Assembly: GCA_001970955.1 (NCBI GenBank)
Contig: MPUH01000466.1
Span: 1 to 52,455 of the forward strand
DNA from: Stentor coeruleus
Lineage: Eukaryota; Ciliophora; Heterotrichea; Heterotrichida; Stentoridae
Reading direction: 5' to 3'
DNA length: 52,455 bases
Shown here: positions 43,604-52,455 of the stretch, in pieces
Layout: each line of letters begins with the position of its first letter
Position numbering within the stretch: the first letter of the stretch is position 1
Position numbers and translations under genes: made by a program
The notes under the pieces: model-generated
Told to the model about the DNA's origin: nothing
Databases searched by the model: none
What the model saw: only the letters and a program-made list of their open reading frames with translations

Positions 43604-46370
43604 TATTTATAAACACCATCCATTTTCCCTCCTAATTTCCTCATAACTGCCACAGTCTATACCAAATCCTATTAATCTTATAGCTTTCAATATTAAAACT
43701 ATATATTAAACTTAGTCGTATGTATAATTTTTTGTCATATAATAAGCATTTTGACTACTTAAATGTACAAAGTTTATTACTTCTAAGTTTTGATGAAAAG
43801 TTTATTATCGAATTGGGTTTTTTATGTCTTGAATATAATTTATACATTTTCTGTAGATACTATGATAAAGTTATAAAGTTTTAGAGTTTTAATCTTAATT
43901 TTAGAAGATTTAGTCGGCAAATCGGGATATTTTTTCGATGGAATTTTATTCAGCATAGGATGATTTGACACATGGATCTTTTCTTAATGAAAACTTTGTC
44001 TTGATGTATTATTTTGTGATGAAACTTAGAGGATTTGGAAAATCTTATACATTATTTTTAAGTTTTAAAAGACTTTGAAATCTTACTTGCTGTTTATTTC
44101 AATCGTTGAATAAAAAGACTTTCTTGAGGATTTGGAAAAAGTTCATAACATTTGATAGGTGGGTTAGAATATGATTTAAAGAAGAGGGTGAATGGCTCGA
44201 TGAGTTTTTAAAAACTGTTATTGATGATCTGCTCAAAAATTTTTTTCAGCTTTTTTTTAGACTTGTGTGTGGATAATTTCTATGGCATAAGGGTTTTTGA
44301 AATTTTAAAACTTGTTGCTGATGATTCATACTCAAGAATCCTATTTAAAATGCTACTTTAGATTTGATTTCTAGGTTATGGCTGAAGATGAGATACATAA
44401 ATATCTTTGAATTTTTTAGGAGGTTTTTGATGCATTCTTAATAGTTGATGATTTAGTTTTTGGTTTTTATGATTAATTGAAGCTGAAAGTTATGCTGATA
44501 TAACGAGATTTGCTTATTGTGATAAAGACAATGTTAGATAGGAAGACCTAATAATTTATTATTTTCCTTATAAAGTAGTCTTTTGGTTTAAAATAGTTCG
44601 AATTCGCTTGAGCAGATAAAATACAAGATGGCTAGTTTGATATTTTCTCTGTACAAATATTAGTTTTTTTTTGAACTTTAGTTTTTGAGGCAATATGACA
44701 GCTTTTGAATGATTTATTTTGTAGGTATTCAAGAGTAATTAAATTGTATATTAAATATATCTAAATATTATAAGTTTAATCTTTTTATTCTTGATATATT
44801 TTGCTCAGATTATTATAGGAGAGTTATGATTTTTTGATATTCTAGGATTAAAAACTTTAATTTCTCATAAAAGACTGAATAAGGTTTATTCATAACTTCA
44901 ATGTAATTTATAATATACTTGCTTGCCTTTTTTATTTAAAGATAATATTTTAGATACTAGAAGAATTTTAAGTTTTTTATTTTTGTTCATTGAAAATAAG
45001 AACTTGATGTTTAAGATTGTTTTAGATATGTCTGATTTCGCTGTTTGTATGAGTGGAGAGTCGTTTGAGAAATTGTTGGGCTAACTGTTTTATTAGTTTA
45101 ACTTTAAGAGAATCAACTTATTATTATTTTTAGTGTGCTTATGATGGATTATTGGTGCTAAGCATATGAAGAATTTGCTGCTGGCTGCCAGTAAAAATTT
45201 TTTATTCTTTTTATGTTGTGATATTTAAAATTTGAATTAGAAACGGATGCTGCTAAAATAGCATTAAAAGAACTTTTGGAATTATAGATGCTATGCATTT
45301 AAACATAAAGTGTTTATTTATATATTATTAGCTACTTAGATAGGGNTAGAGGATTTTAGTAAAATCTTAAAACTTAATCTTAAAATTTCTAAAATATAAT
45401 TATTTATAAAAAGCTTATATTAATAGCTACTTAGATAGGGAGCTGTATCTATGTCCCACAGGGGTATCTTGTTAAGCTTGTAATGGACTTCTAGTCAGTG
45501 TTATATTCACAAACGACAGACTTTTCTGATTTCTTACAAGTGAAGTGCATCATAAATCATATAATATCATATAAAACATAAAAATCATATCATTTTCAAT
45601 ATTTCTAAATAAAAAAAGACCATATTTTCCTAATAGCATCGGCCAAAAATTAACCAAAAAGTCAACTAATCTCTATACTTTATTTAAAAAATTATTATAT
45701 TCTATATATTTTTTCTATAAATCTTAATAATAATTTTAAATAAATCCTGATAATATACTAGCGAAAAAAATTCTCATCAGCACTTACTAACTCATTATTG
45801 CTTTCTATAGGAATTTCCGTCGAATAAAACAGATCTTGGCTCCAAGGCCTATATTACTCATTCATTAATATTATTATTTTTAAATCTACTAATTTCACTG
45901 GACTAATATCATCACTAACGTAGCTAAAAGCTTTTACAGATAATTTTATTCTATATAAATCCAAATCGACTAATGACAAACCGAAACCGTGGCAAACAGA
46001 CTCTTCTACAAAAAAATCAAAAGGTCTGTGCTTGTGTTAGATAAAATCATCTTAGAAACTTATGATTTATCCCAGAAAGACCTTTAAAAATTCCCTATTT
46101 ATCTTTAAAAATTATTTGAAAGTCTTTTTTACGTTTTTGTATGATGAATAGTAATTATTATCCAACTTTTTCCTATATGATTTTACTTATAAACTCAGAA
46201 CCATATTTGAAGATTTTAAATATAAACATAAAGATTGATTTATTAATAAGCATCTTCAATCATAATAAAAATCACAAAAAATGCCACCACATCCATCTAA
46301 TAAACTCATAAAATCTTAATATATCTAACTATAAAAATTTATTAATAACACTATAGATTATAAATAAAAA
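43604..46370. other. Longest gene-free gap, 2.8 kb
   Basis: From 43604 to about 45300 the plus strand is G/T-rich and C-poor (upstream side of the dynein), and from about 45560 to 46370 it is A/C-rich (3' side of the helicase). Long stop-containing reading frames are visible near 43960-44300, where only TGA stops interrupt about 100 codons, but I see no domain and call no gene. An N at 45346 is followed 80-100 nt later by a near-copy of the 21 bp before it (TAGCTACTTAGATAGGG core), probably another join. An island at about 45420-45545 is more GC-balanced and folds (see separate entry). Confidence 0.6.
45477..45540. other. Candidate folded RNA: 7-bp closing stem enclosing three small hairpins
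   Basis: CTTGTAA (45477-45483) pairs exactly with TTACAAG (45534-45540). Inside are GACT-TCT-AGTC (45486-45496), GTG-TTATATT-CAC and CAGA-CTTT-TCTG. The 64-nt cloverleaf-like layout recalls a tRNA, but there is no T-loop TTC motif, the D-loop is three bases and the anticodon-like stem is only three pairs, so I do not call a tRNA. Confidence 0.2.
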
Positions 46371-47894
46371 TTAATTATCATCACCATTGTGACTTCTTGA
46401 CCTTCTTCTTCTTGGTCTTGGGTTTTCCTTGTTCTCATCACCTTCAGCCCTAGGTTTTCTTACCATACGCCTGAGTTCTCTTGGGATATTCTGTCCAGCA
46501 TCTTCCAAAATCTTAATCAAATTAGGGGCACTTTTAGCATTATCCTTAGTAAAAAGTGTAATAGCTGTACCTTTCTGAGTCCCTCGAGCTGTCCTACCAA
46601 TTCTATGAACATAATCTTCAACCCTTCTAGGGAAATCATAAAGTACAACAAATTCCAAATCTCTTATATCAATCCCCCTACTAGCAACATCAGTTGCCAC
46701 AACACACATATTCCTCCCAGCCCTAAAATCAAGTAAAGCACTCATCCTATCTTTAGTTGATTTTTGCCCATGTAGCCCAACACATTGTATCTCATGTGTT
46801 TTAAGTTCTTCAACTAAAATATCACATGAACTTTTTGTATCAACAAATACTAAAACCCTTTTTTCTTTTTTATCTTTTAATATCTCAATAAGCGCATTAA
46901 CTTTTTCTTCAACTTCAACAACTTTAACTTCATGAGTTATGTTAGGATTTAAAGGATATTCAACAGATCCAACATTAAGATAAACTGGGCTTTTTAAATA
47001 TTCAGCAGAAAGTTCACTAAGTGTAACTGGCCATGTAGCTGTGCACATAAAACATTGTCTATCAGGTCTAACTTGTGAAAGAACTTTTTTCAATTGAGGA
47101 CCGAAGCCCATATCCATCATTCTATCACCTTCATCAACAACAACAAAAGTACAACGTTTTAAATTTAGGACTCCAGATTCAAGGAAGTCTAAAAGTCGAC
47201 CTGGTGTGCAGACAATAAGTTGAGGGGCAACTTCAAGGTCTTTGATTTGGAATTGGCGGCCATTGCCCCCGTATATGCAGACAGTGCGAATATCAAGACA
47301 TTTACCGAATTTATTACAGTCAAAAGTTATTTGTTTTGCTAGCTCACGAGTTGGGACTATGATTATTCCTACTGGACCTTGACCTATGGTTACTGGTGGT
47401 TGTTTTGAGATATGGATTAGTAAAGGGAGAAGATAAGCTAAGGTTTTACCACTACCAGTACAGGCAATAGATACAACATCTTTACCGCTCATTGCTACTG
47501 GCCAAGAGATTGACTGGATTGTTGTTGGGGTTGAGTATTTACAGGACTCAAACTGAGCTAGAAGGGCTTCAGGTAGTTCACCTTCTTGGAATGTCATAAT
47601 TGGCTTAATACTTTCTTGGCCTGTGATAGAGGTCTTTGAGTTCTCCAAGAACTGAGAGATCTCTGTTAGGGCTCTTGAACTGGTGATAGATGACTCTTGA
47701 TATAATAAGTTTTTAGGTATCAAAGATTCACTCTCCCATTCAATAGTCTTCAAATTGTCACCAAGAGTTTCAAAGTTCAAAGGTGGTAGTTCAGGTTTTT
47801 GCTCGCCTGTCGGCTCGGCTGGAATTTCTGCTGGAACAGCTTCAGCGACTACAGGTTCAGAGGCACCCCAAGATTCTGTTTGTTCTCCCCACAT
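46371..47894 (-). CDS. DDX5/Dbp2-type RNA helicase with a DEGD motif II, 507 aa
   Basis: Seen: the SF2 helicase core is complete. Motif I is ACTGSGKT (144-151), Ia is PTRELA, Ib is TPGR, motif II is DEGD (254-257), motif III is TAT (285-287), the ARGIDI-type block is SRGIDI, and motif VI is HRIGRTARG (430-438). An acidic/Pro-rich N-terminus and an Arg-rich tail (RPRRRRSRSH) flank it. Known: the DEAD-box consensus is DEAD and SAT. WP after motif III and the overall order match DDX5/DDX17/Dbp2, which remodel mRNPs and act in transcription, splicing and ribosome assembly. Odd: Ala to Gly in DEAD and Ser to Thr in SAT. The acidic residues that hold Mg-ATP remain, so activity is plausible. ATG 47894 is the first Met; no intron is seen. 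Confidence 0.93.
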   Translation of the reverse strand: MWGEQTESWGASEPVVAEAVPAEIPAEPTGEQKPELPPLNFETLGDNLKTIEWESESLIPKNLLYQESSITSSRALTEISQFLENSKTSITGQESIKPIMTFQEGELPEALLAQFESCKYSTPTTIQSISWPVAMSGKDVVSIACTGSGKTLAYLLPLLIHISKQPPVTIGQGPVGIIIVPTRELAKQITFDCNKFGKCLDIRTVCIYGGNGRQFQIKDLEVAPQLIVCTPGRLLDFLESGVLNLKRCTFVVVDEGDRMMDMGFGPQLKKVLSQVRPDRQCFMCTATWPVTLSELSAEYLKSPVYLNVGSVEYPLNPNITHEVKVVEVEEKVNALIEILKDKKEKRVLVFVDTKSSCDILVEELKTHEIQCVGLHGQKSTKDRMSALLDFRAGRNMCVVATDVASRGIDIRDLEFVVLYDFPRRVEDYVHRIGRTARGTQKGTAITLFTKDNAKSAPNLIKILEDAGQNIPRELRRMVRKPRAEGDENKENPRPRRRRSRSHNGDDN

Positions 47895-48847
47895 TGTTAT
47901 ATAGTTTAGCTTGTTTGGGGGCTATTTATCTTTGAAAAAAATTAGGATTTAGTGACTATAACCTTCGTTATCCCCTTTTTTTTATATTTTTATATACTTA
48001 AAATGAAGATCTGACACGCTAATTTATTTGTAAAATTTCAAGATTAGGAAGAAAGTTTGATTATGATTTTTATTTGAATAGGAAATTTTTTAAAAGGAAA
48101 ATTTAGGGAATGTGATGAGGTTTTTTATGATTTGATTTAGGTAGGTTTTTTGGATTATGAGTATTGTGAGGTAATAAAACTAATGTTTTAGGATTTTGGT
48201 TTGACAAGGAAAGAAGGTTGAGGGATTTATTTTTGATTAAGAGAGTATAAGATTATTAAAGAGGATAGAATTTGATTATTATATTTTTAGGAGAAACATT
48301 AGGTATCATATGGTTATTTATAATTTTACATAAAAATATATCATAATTTTAGTTAAATACTATTAAACCCAAAATTTNAGTTTTAATATTTTAATAGATA
48401 TTGATATTTTTTAACTGCAGCAGGTATCATATGGTTATTTATAATTTTACATAAAAATATATCATAATTTTAGTTAAATACTATTAAACCCAAAATTTAT
48501 TAAATCAATATCCACTTAAAGTTGATAATAAATCCAAATACACATTCAAGTTTGTTCTATAAAAAATATACAGCACAAAACACATCAGCTTATCAGTTTA
48601 TTTTTTCGTATATCATAAAATCTTTTTAAAAATTCTTAAAAAGTTATAAAAGCTTCCCATATCTAAATAAAAAACTCTTCTACACATAATTACCAAAATA
48701 AACATATTATCTAACATAATTTTACAATGTTTTTCTTTTAGTCTAATCAATTTTATATAACATAAACAAACGTTTTTTTCTTAATACCTTAATTCCATAC
48801 ACACATCGTTTATCTTTTAATTATTTTAAGGAGAATTTACTTTATTA
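47895..48847. other. Intergenic region with a 77-bp duplication near one N
   Basis: It is G/T-rich to about 48400, then A/C-rich. The 77-bp block at 48301-48377 is repeated at 48422-48498, with an N at 48378 and 43 unrelated bases between. This is probably another imperfect join, although a true tandem repeat is possible. No ORF or RNA gene is seen. Confidence 0.65.
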
Positions 48848-49411
48848 TTATAAGATGCTACAACATGATTTACTAGGTATAGTACTAGCATTTTCTAATA
48901 TGCAATCCTCAGTTTTTAAAGGATTTCTAGTATTTTTTACAAATATTTCAGAGTCTTTTATGTTATTATACCCTTTTTCAACTTCCCTTTGTAAATAATA
49001 AATAAGGTTTAGCAATTTAATCATAATCTCCTGCTGTTTGCGAGCATAATTTACATAATCAACTTCATCATAAATTTGTTTATTATTGGTCTCATGATTT
49101 CCATCATCTTCAACAACTTTTATAAAATCTTCTATTTTCACTAATGCTTCAAGGTCTGAATCATTTAAAAACCTTCGAAGATGTCGCAGATCAGCAAGTT
49201 TTAAACTAATTTTTTGTCCAAGTAAAGTGTTATTTGCTTTTAGCTCAATTAAAACTCCACTCTTAGGCAGAGCAGAAAATTCTTCAATAGAAGATGAGAT
49301 TTCAGAACGTTTTTTCATAAGTTTATCTATTTCATTTGTAATCTCCTCACTAACATAGTTAAAACTTTCGCTGTTGTAATCTCCATGAGGAGGTTCTAAG
49401 TTTGTGTCCAT
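48848..49411 (-). CDS. Small helical protein ending in a CaaX prenylation box (CSIL), 187 aa
   Basis: I do not recognise the family. Seen: mostly amphipathic charged helix (about residues 20-155) with ILLE/K heptad character and a short Gly/Asn/His-containing break near residue 105. The C-terminus is SKSCCSIL: CSIL fits C-a-a-X with X = Leu, the geranylgeranyl (GGTase I) class, and the preceding Cys could be palmitoylated. No GTPase motif (GxxxxGKS) is present, so it is not a Rho/Rab protein. Known: a CaaX box ends in prenylation, proteolysis and methylation and directs proteins to membranes. Inferred: a peripheral membrane coiled-coil adaptor. The start follows an A/C-rich flank in sense. 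It lies upstream of the kinesin's 3' end, same strand, 260 nt away. Confidence 0.75.
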   Translation of the reverse strand: MDTNLEPPHGDYNSESFNYVSEEITNEIDKLMKKRSEISSSIEEFSALPKSGVLIELKANNTLLGQKISLKLADLRHLRRFLNDSDLEALVKIEDFIKVVEDDGNHETNNKQIYDEVDYVNYARKQQEIMIKLLNLIYYLQREVEKGYNNIKDSEIFVKNTRNPLKTEDCILENASTIPSKSCCSIL

Positions 49412-49671
49412 AATATTAAATTAATTTTGGTTAATGTTTGAATAATCTTTTAAAATTTTACCTCAAATATTTGAGGATACTTCAACTTGTATCTTTTATA
49501 TAAGGATATTTTGATTGTTTATAAGATTAAGAAAATTGTTTAAATACTTAAAAATTAAATAATATATAAAATGTTCTTTGTGCTTAGGATTTGATTATAA
49601 AACTCATAATTTATCAACAACCAACAACACAAAAAGCTCTCTAAAAATGACCTAAACTCAAGATTATTAAA

Positions 49672-51831
49672 TTATGCATCAATGCTCAAATCAATAGTAT
49701 CCTCATGATTCCTCCTAGCCGCATAAAAACTCGCATCAGTCTGAATAAACTCTTCAGAACTAGATTCTTCCGTCCTCTCAATAGGTTCAATACCAAGCAT
49801 CGCCCACATTTTATGATGATTCTTCGTACTAATATTACTTATCTCCTGCATTTGCTTATAATTCATCCTCACCTGAAGTTCTTTAACCGTATCTATAGCT
49901 TGTAAATAAAACTTTTCTAAAGCTTCAATTTTACATAAAGGGAATTTCTCAACACCTTCCTGATGTTCAAGGATATTAAGTTTCATATCAAGATATTTAC
50001 GAAGAGCTTTTTCCTTATCAAACTTCTGCCTATATTTCTGAGCCTTATCAGAAATCTGCCTAGAAAGATCAATCGCTTTTTTAAGTTCATTCTTCAACTA
50101 AATAACCCTTACATTTACTTTTGAGTCAATAAGAAATTGTTTACTTTCAGTTAAATTCTGTATACTCTTATCTTTATCTTTAAAAATCGCATTCATCATT
50201 TTCATCCTTTCTATAGCCAACATACCCTTCGAATCAAATTTCAAAATTTTTTCTTCAACCCTAAAACCTATACTTTCTCCAATAAGCCTTTTATCTATAT
50301 TCAATATCCCTGATACTGTACTCCAAACATTTTCATATACCTGTTTACTATGTTCTTTTGATGTTTTATTCAATATCATATGTGTAAGTTTTAATATCCT
50401 TTCTTCAAGTTGTTTTTGCATTGCTTCCATTTCTTCAGCTTTAAGTTTCCCATTATCTTGTGCAAGTTGTATTTGTTGTCTTAATACATCAATATCTCTT
50501 TGATATGCTTGAAGGATTTCAGCATTTTTATTATTACGAATATTAGCTTCAACTCGATTTGTAATAGTCCTTGCTGTACCACCAAAGCGTAAGGTGCTTA
50601 AAGTCATTTCAAATTGAGCTAAAGTGGGTGTTGCTGTGCAAATTATACAAGTTAAAGAGTTTCCTCCAAGAGATGAACGGAGGATTTTTGTTAGGTTTGA
50701 GTTTCTATATGGGATATGCATATCGTTTTTTGCTGTATTTTTTTCAGAAAGTCGGTTTATTACTTGACATAAATAAAAAAGACTAGTATTGATATGTTTA
50801 CCTTCATTAAGAAGGGTATCAAGATTGTTTGATGATCTCATACGTGATGAACGACGACCTTCAGGAGGTTTATTACTTGGAGGTTTAGAAAACATTGGCG
50901 TGTCTTGAAGGTTACTAACACGTTCAGAGCCTGCAAGGTCGACAAAATTCAAAACACTTTCTGTTGTGATACTGCTTTCTTCTTCATCTTGGGCATCAAG
51001 AACTCTAACACTAGTGACGTTAAGTCTAAAAATTGTATGAGACCTTGAACTATTATGGTTCATTGATGTTACTGCGTATTTTCTATTAGCTTCACCTTTT
51101 TCTATAAAAGTTAAAACTTCAGCTATTGACCCTACAACATGTTCACTAAGCCCTTTAACATAAAATCCTCTAGCAGGGTCTTCATTTACAGATAATATTT
51201 CGTTTTTAAAACCCCCAGTTTCGCTAATAAGATCATAAACTTGTTCATTATAAATTTCTAAATAACTGCATGTCAAATAATAAGTTTTTTCATTAGAAAC
51301 ACTAACAGTCTCAAAAAGATCTTCTAAGGCAAAAATGATAATCCCTTTTTCCTTTGGGAGCTCTAGCTTTGATTGACGAGGACTCGGTATGTCTTTTGGT
51401 ATTGGCTTCATTTGTCTAAAAGGTGATACTGATCTACGTTCTTTTCGTATTGGTTTAGATAATGGTTCATGATCTGCACCTTCACTTCCCATCATAGTAT
51501 AAGTTTTACCACTTCCAGTTTGCCCATATGCGAAAATCGTCCCGTTATATCCATCTAAACTTGCCCTGACGACCCTTTTAGCAACAGTCTCATATACAAG
51601 CAAATTGGAATCTTTTGATGTAAAACAATAGTCTGTATATTAAATACTGTAGTTATAACATTTCGGCGCACCCGTGAGCTTTTTGGATTCTTGGAAAACC
51701 TGAGCCATTTCCTGCTTGAGGACGACTGAGTTTTTATTGACTTGCCAAATATTGCTCTCGTTTTCGTCGATTTCTCGCATGTTTAAAGGTCGAAACCTTA
51801 GTGAGACATGGATGTTTTCATTCCTTGACAT
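49672..51831 (-). CDS. Kinesin-7-like motor protein with two motor-domain insertions, three exons, 709 aa
   Basis: Seen: exons 51831-51648, 51632-50113 and 50097-49672, joined over two 15-nt introns. The motor spans about residues 1-420: P-loop GQTGSGKT (98-105), switch I NHNSSRSH (256-260 for SSRSH) and switch II DLAGSE (293-298). YNGTIFAYGQTGSGKTYTMM, CQVINRL and IICTATP follow the CENP-E/kinesin-7 pattern. Odd: a basic Ser/Pro/Arg-rich insertion at about 113-157 before GIIIFAL, and another at about 302-336 in loop 11 after DLAGSERVS. The tail is short and coiled, with an acidic Ser-rich end. Known: kinesin-7 motors are plus-end directed and act in mitosis or cargo transport. Inferred: a short kinesin-7 relative; the class assignment is tentative. 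Its start side lies in the C-poor flank at 51832 onward. Confidence 0.88.
50098..50112 (-). other. 15-nt intron (kinesin gene, second), phase 0
   Basis: Sense GTAAGGGTTATTTAG lies between AAA GTA AAT and TTG AAG AAT. It ends with an in-frame TAG that would truncate the kinesin. Removal joins DSKVN to LKNELKKA in one coiled coil. Confidence 0.9.
51633..51647 (-). other. 15-nt intron (kinesin gene, first), phase 1
   Basis: Sense GTATTTAATATACAG contains an in-frame TAA. Removal joins TAC A to AC TAT and restores CYNYNYCFTSKDSNLLVYE, the motor segment between beta1 and the P-loop. Confidence 0.92.
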
Positions 51832-52455
51832 TTTATTATGCTATTATAGGTATGTAGTTTAAGGTATGTAATATTGAAAGATTTTGGAGAAGGTTTGGTA
51901 AGATAGTGATTTTTAGGATTTTTTGATGATTTTGATTTAAATTTTTAAGGAGAAAAGGGTTTATGAAAAGTTGTGTGGGAATTTTCTAATGGATATGAAG
52001 GGTTGTGAGGATATTTGATGGGCTGAATTTGGGTATAGGTTTTTTTTTATTTTCTCACTGATGGATAGAAGATGGTCTATGCGAATTTGTTTTTTTATTA
52101 TAGAGGTTTATGATTTAAAGCTTTTGGTTGATGATTTTTTTAGATTTTGTGAAATCGCTTTGGTATTCAAAGGTTGAGATTTTTTTATTCAGAGATTTGG
52201 ATTTTATCAAGTGCACTTTAGACTCTTCATTTTTGGTCATTAGGAATTTCTTGTTGTTGACTTAGTGGAAGTTTTTGATTGTTTTGTAGATTTCATTGAT
52301 TTTGTTCCTAAAGATTTTTGTTATTATCTTCTAATTCGAAGTTGTTTTGCAGTAATTTGATGTTTGATGCTGATTATTTGTGGGAAGTATAAGGCAAGTT
52401 GTAAATATAAAAAAGTATATCTTTGATACTAAATTCTAAAAAATATTCTCATATT
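51832..52455. other. Kinesin upstream flank to the window edge
   Basis: It is G/T-rich and C-poor on the plus strand throughout (A/C-rich in kinesin sense), the usual upstream composition. No ORF, RNA gene or repeat is supported. Confidence 0.6.

Noticed and set aside
43957-44280. About 100 codons interrupted only by TGA
   Set aside because: Would need TGA as a sense codon, which no long gene here supports; no recognisable domain; composition matches other C-poor flanks.
45477-45540. tRNA gene
   Set aside because: The 7-bp closing stem and three hairpins recall a tRNA, but there is no T-loop consensus, the D-loop is three bases and the anticodon stem is three pairs.

Overview
This is nuclear DNA of a ciliate, most likely the somatic (macronuclear) genome of a heterotrich such as Stentor. 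The evidence is as follows. The DNA is very AT-rich. Gene products are strongly ciliary: two complete axonemal dynein heavy chains, a kinesin, and MORN, LRR and granule-type proteins. Genes are interrupted only by 15-nt GT..AG introns, and I found four of these by restoring conserved protein sequence. The code behaves as standard for TAA and TAG. No in-frame TGA occurs in roughly 13,000 codons, which argues against Blepharisma-type TGA=Trp and Condylostoma-type reassignment. The species is inferred from these traits, not proven.

Layout, left to right. At 1-623 (-) lies the 5' part of an acylated AGC kinase, interrupted by a 28-bp insertion between direct repeats just before the DFG motif. It is followed by 1.7 kb without a supported gene. 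At 2380-9271 (+) are a myristoylated IQ/MORN protein, a secreted coiled-coil (granule-matrix-like) protein, a myristoylated coiled-coil protein, a RING-H2 protein and a WIPI/Atg18 PROPPIN. RPS20 (-) ends convergent with the PROPPIN. At 10390-12308 (+) are a class IV aminotransferase and a polytopic membrane protein. At 12888-25682 (+) is a DNAH1-like inner-arm dynein heavy chain, whose stop lies 16 bp from the stop of a convergent LRR protein (-). A small acylated protein (+) follows, and then a 4594-residue outer-arm gamma-type (DNAH5/DNAH8-like) dynein heavy chain at 29819-43603 (-). After a 2.8-kb gap come a DDX5/Dbp2-type helicase with a DEGD box, a small CaaX protein, and a kinesin-7-like motor with two loop insertions, all on the minus strand.

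About half of the window encodes the two dyneins. The ciliary genes do not form an operon; each gene appears to have its own flanks. Those flanks show a consistent strand asymmetry. On the sense strand, sequence upstream of a start is G-poor (A/C/T-rich), and sequence after a stop is C-poor (G/T/A-rich). Sharp switch points inside the gaps mark the borders between neighbouring genes.

Five single-N positions are flanked by repeated sequence (exactly 56 nt in two cases). These look like scaffold joins where overlapping contig ends were not merged; one of them adds a false 44-residue duplication to the LRR protein. I found no rRNA, tRNA, transposon or CRISPR.
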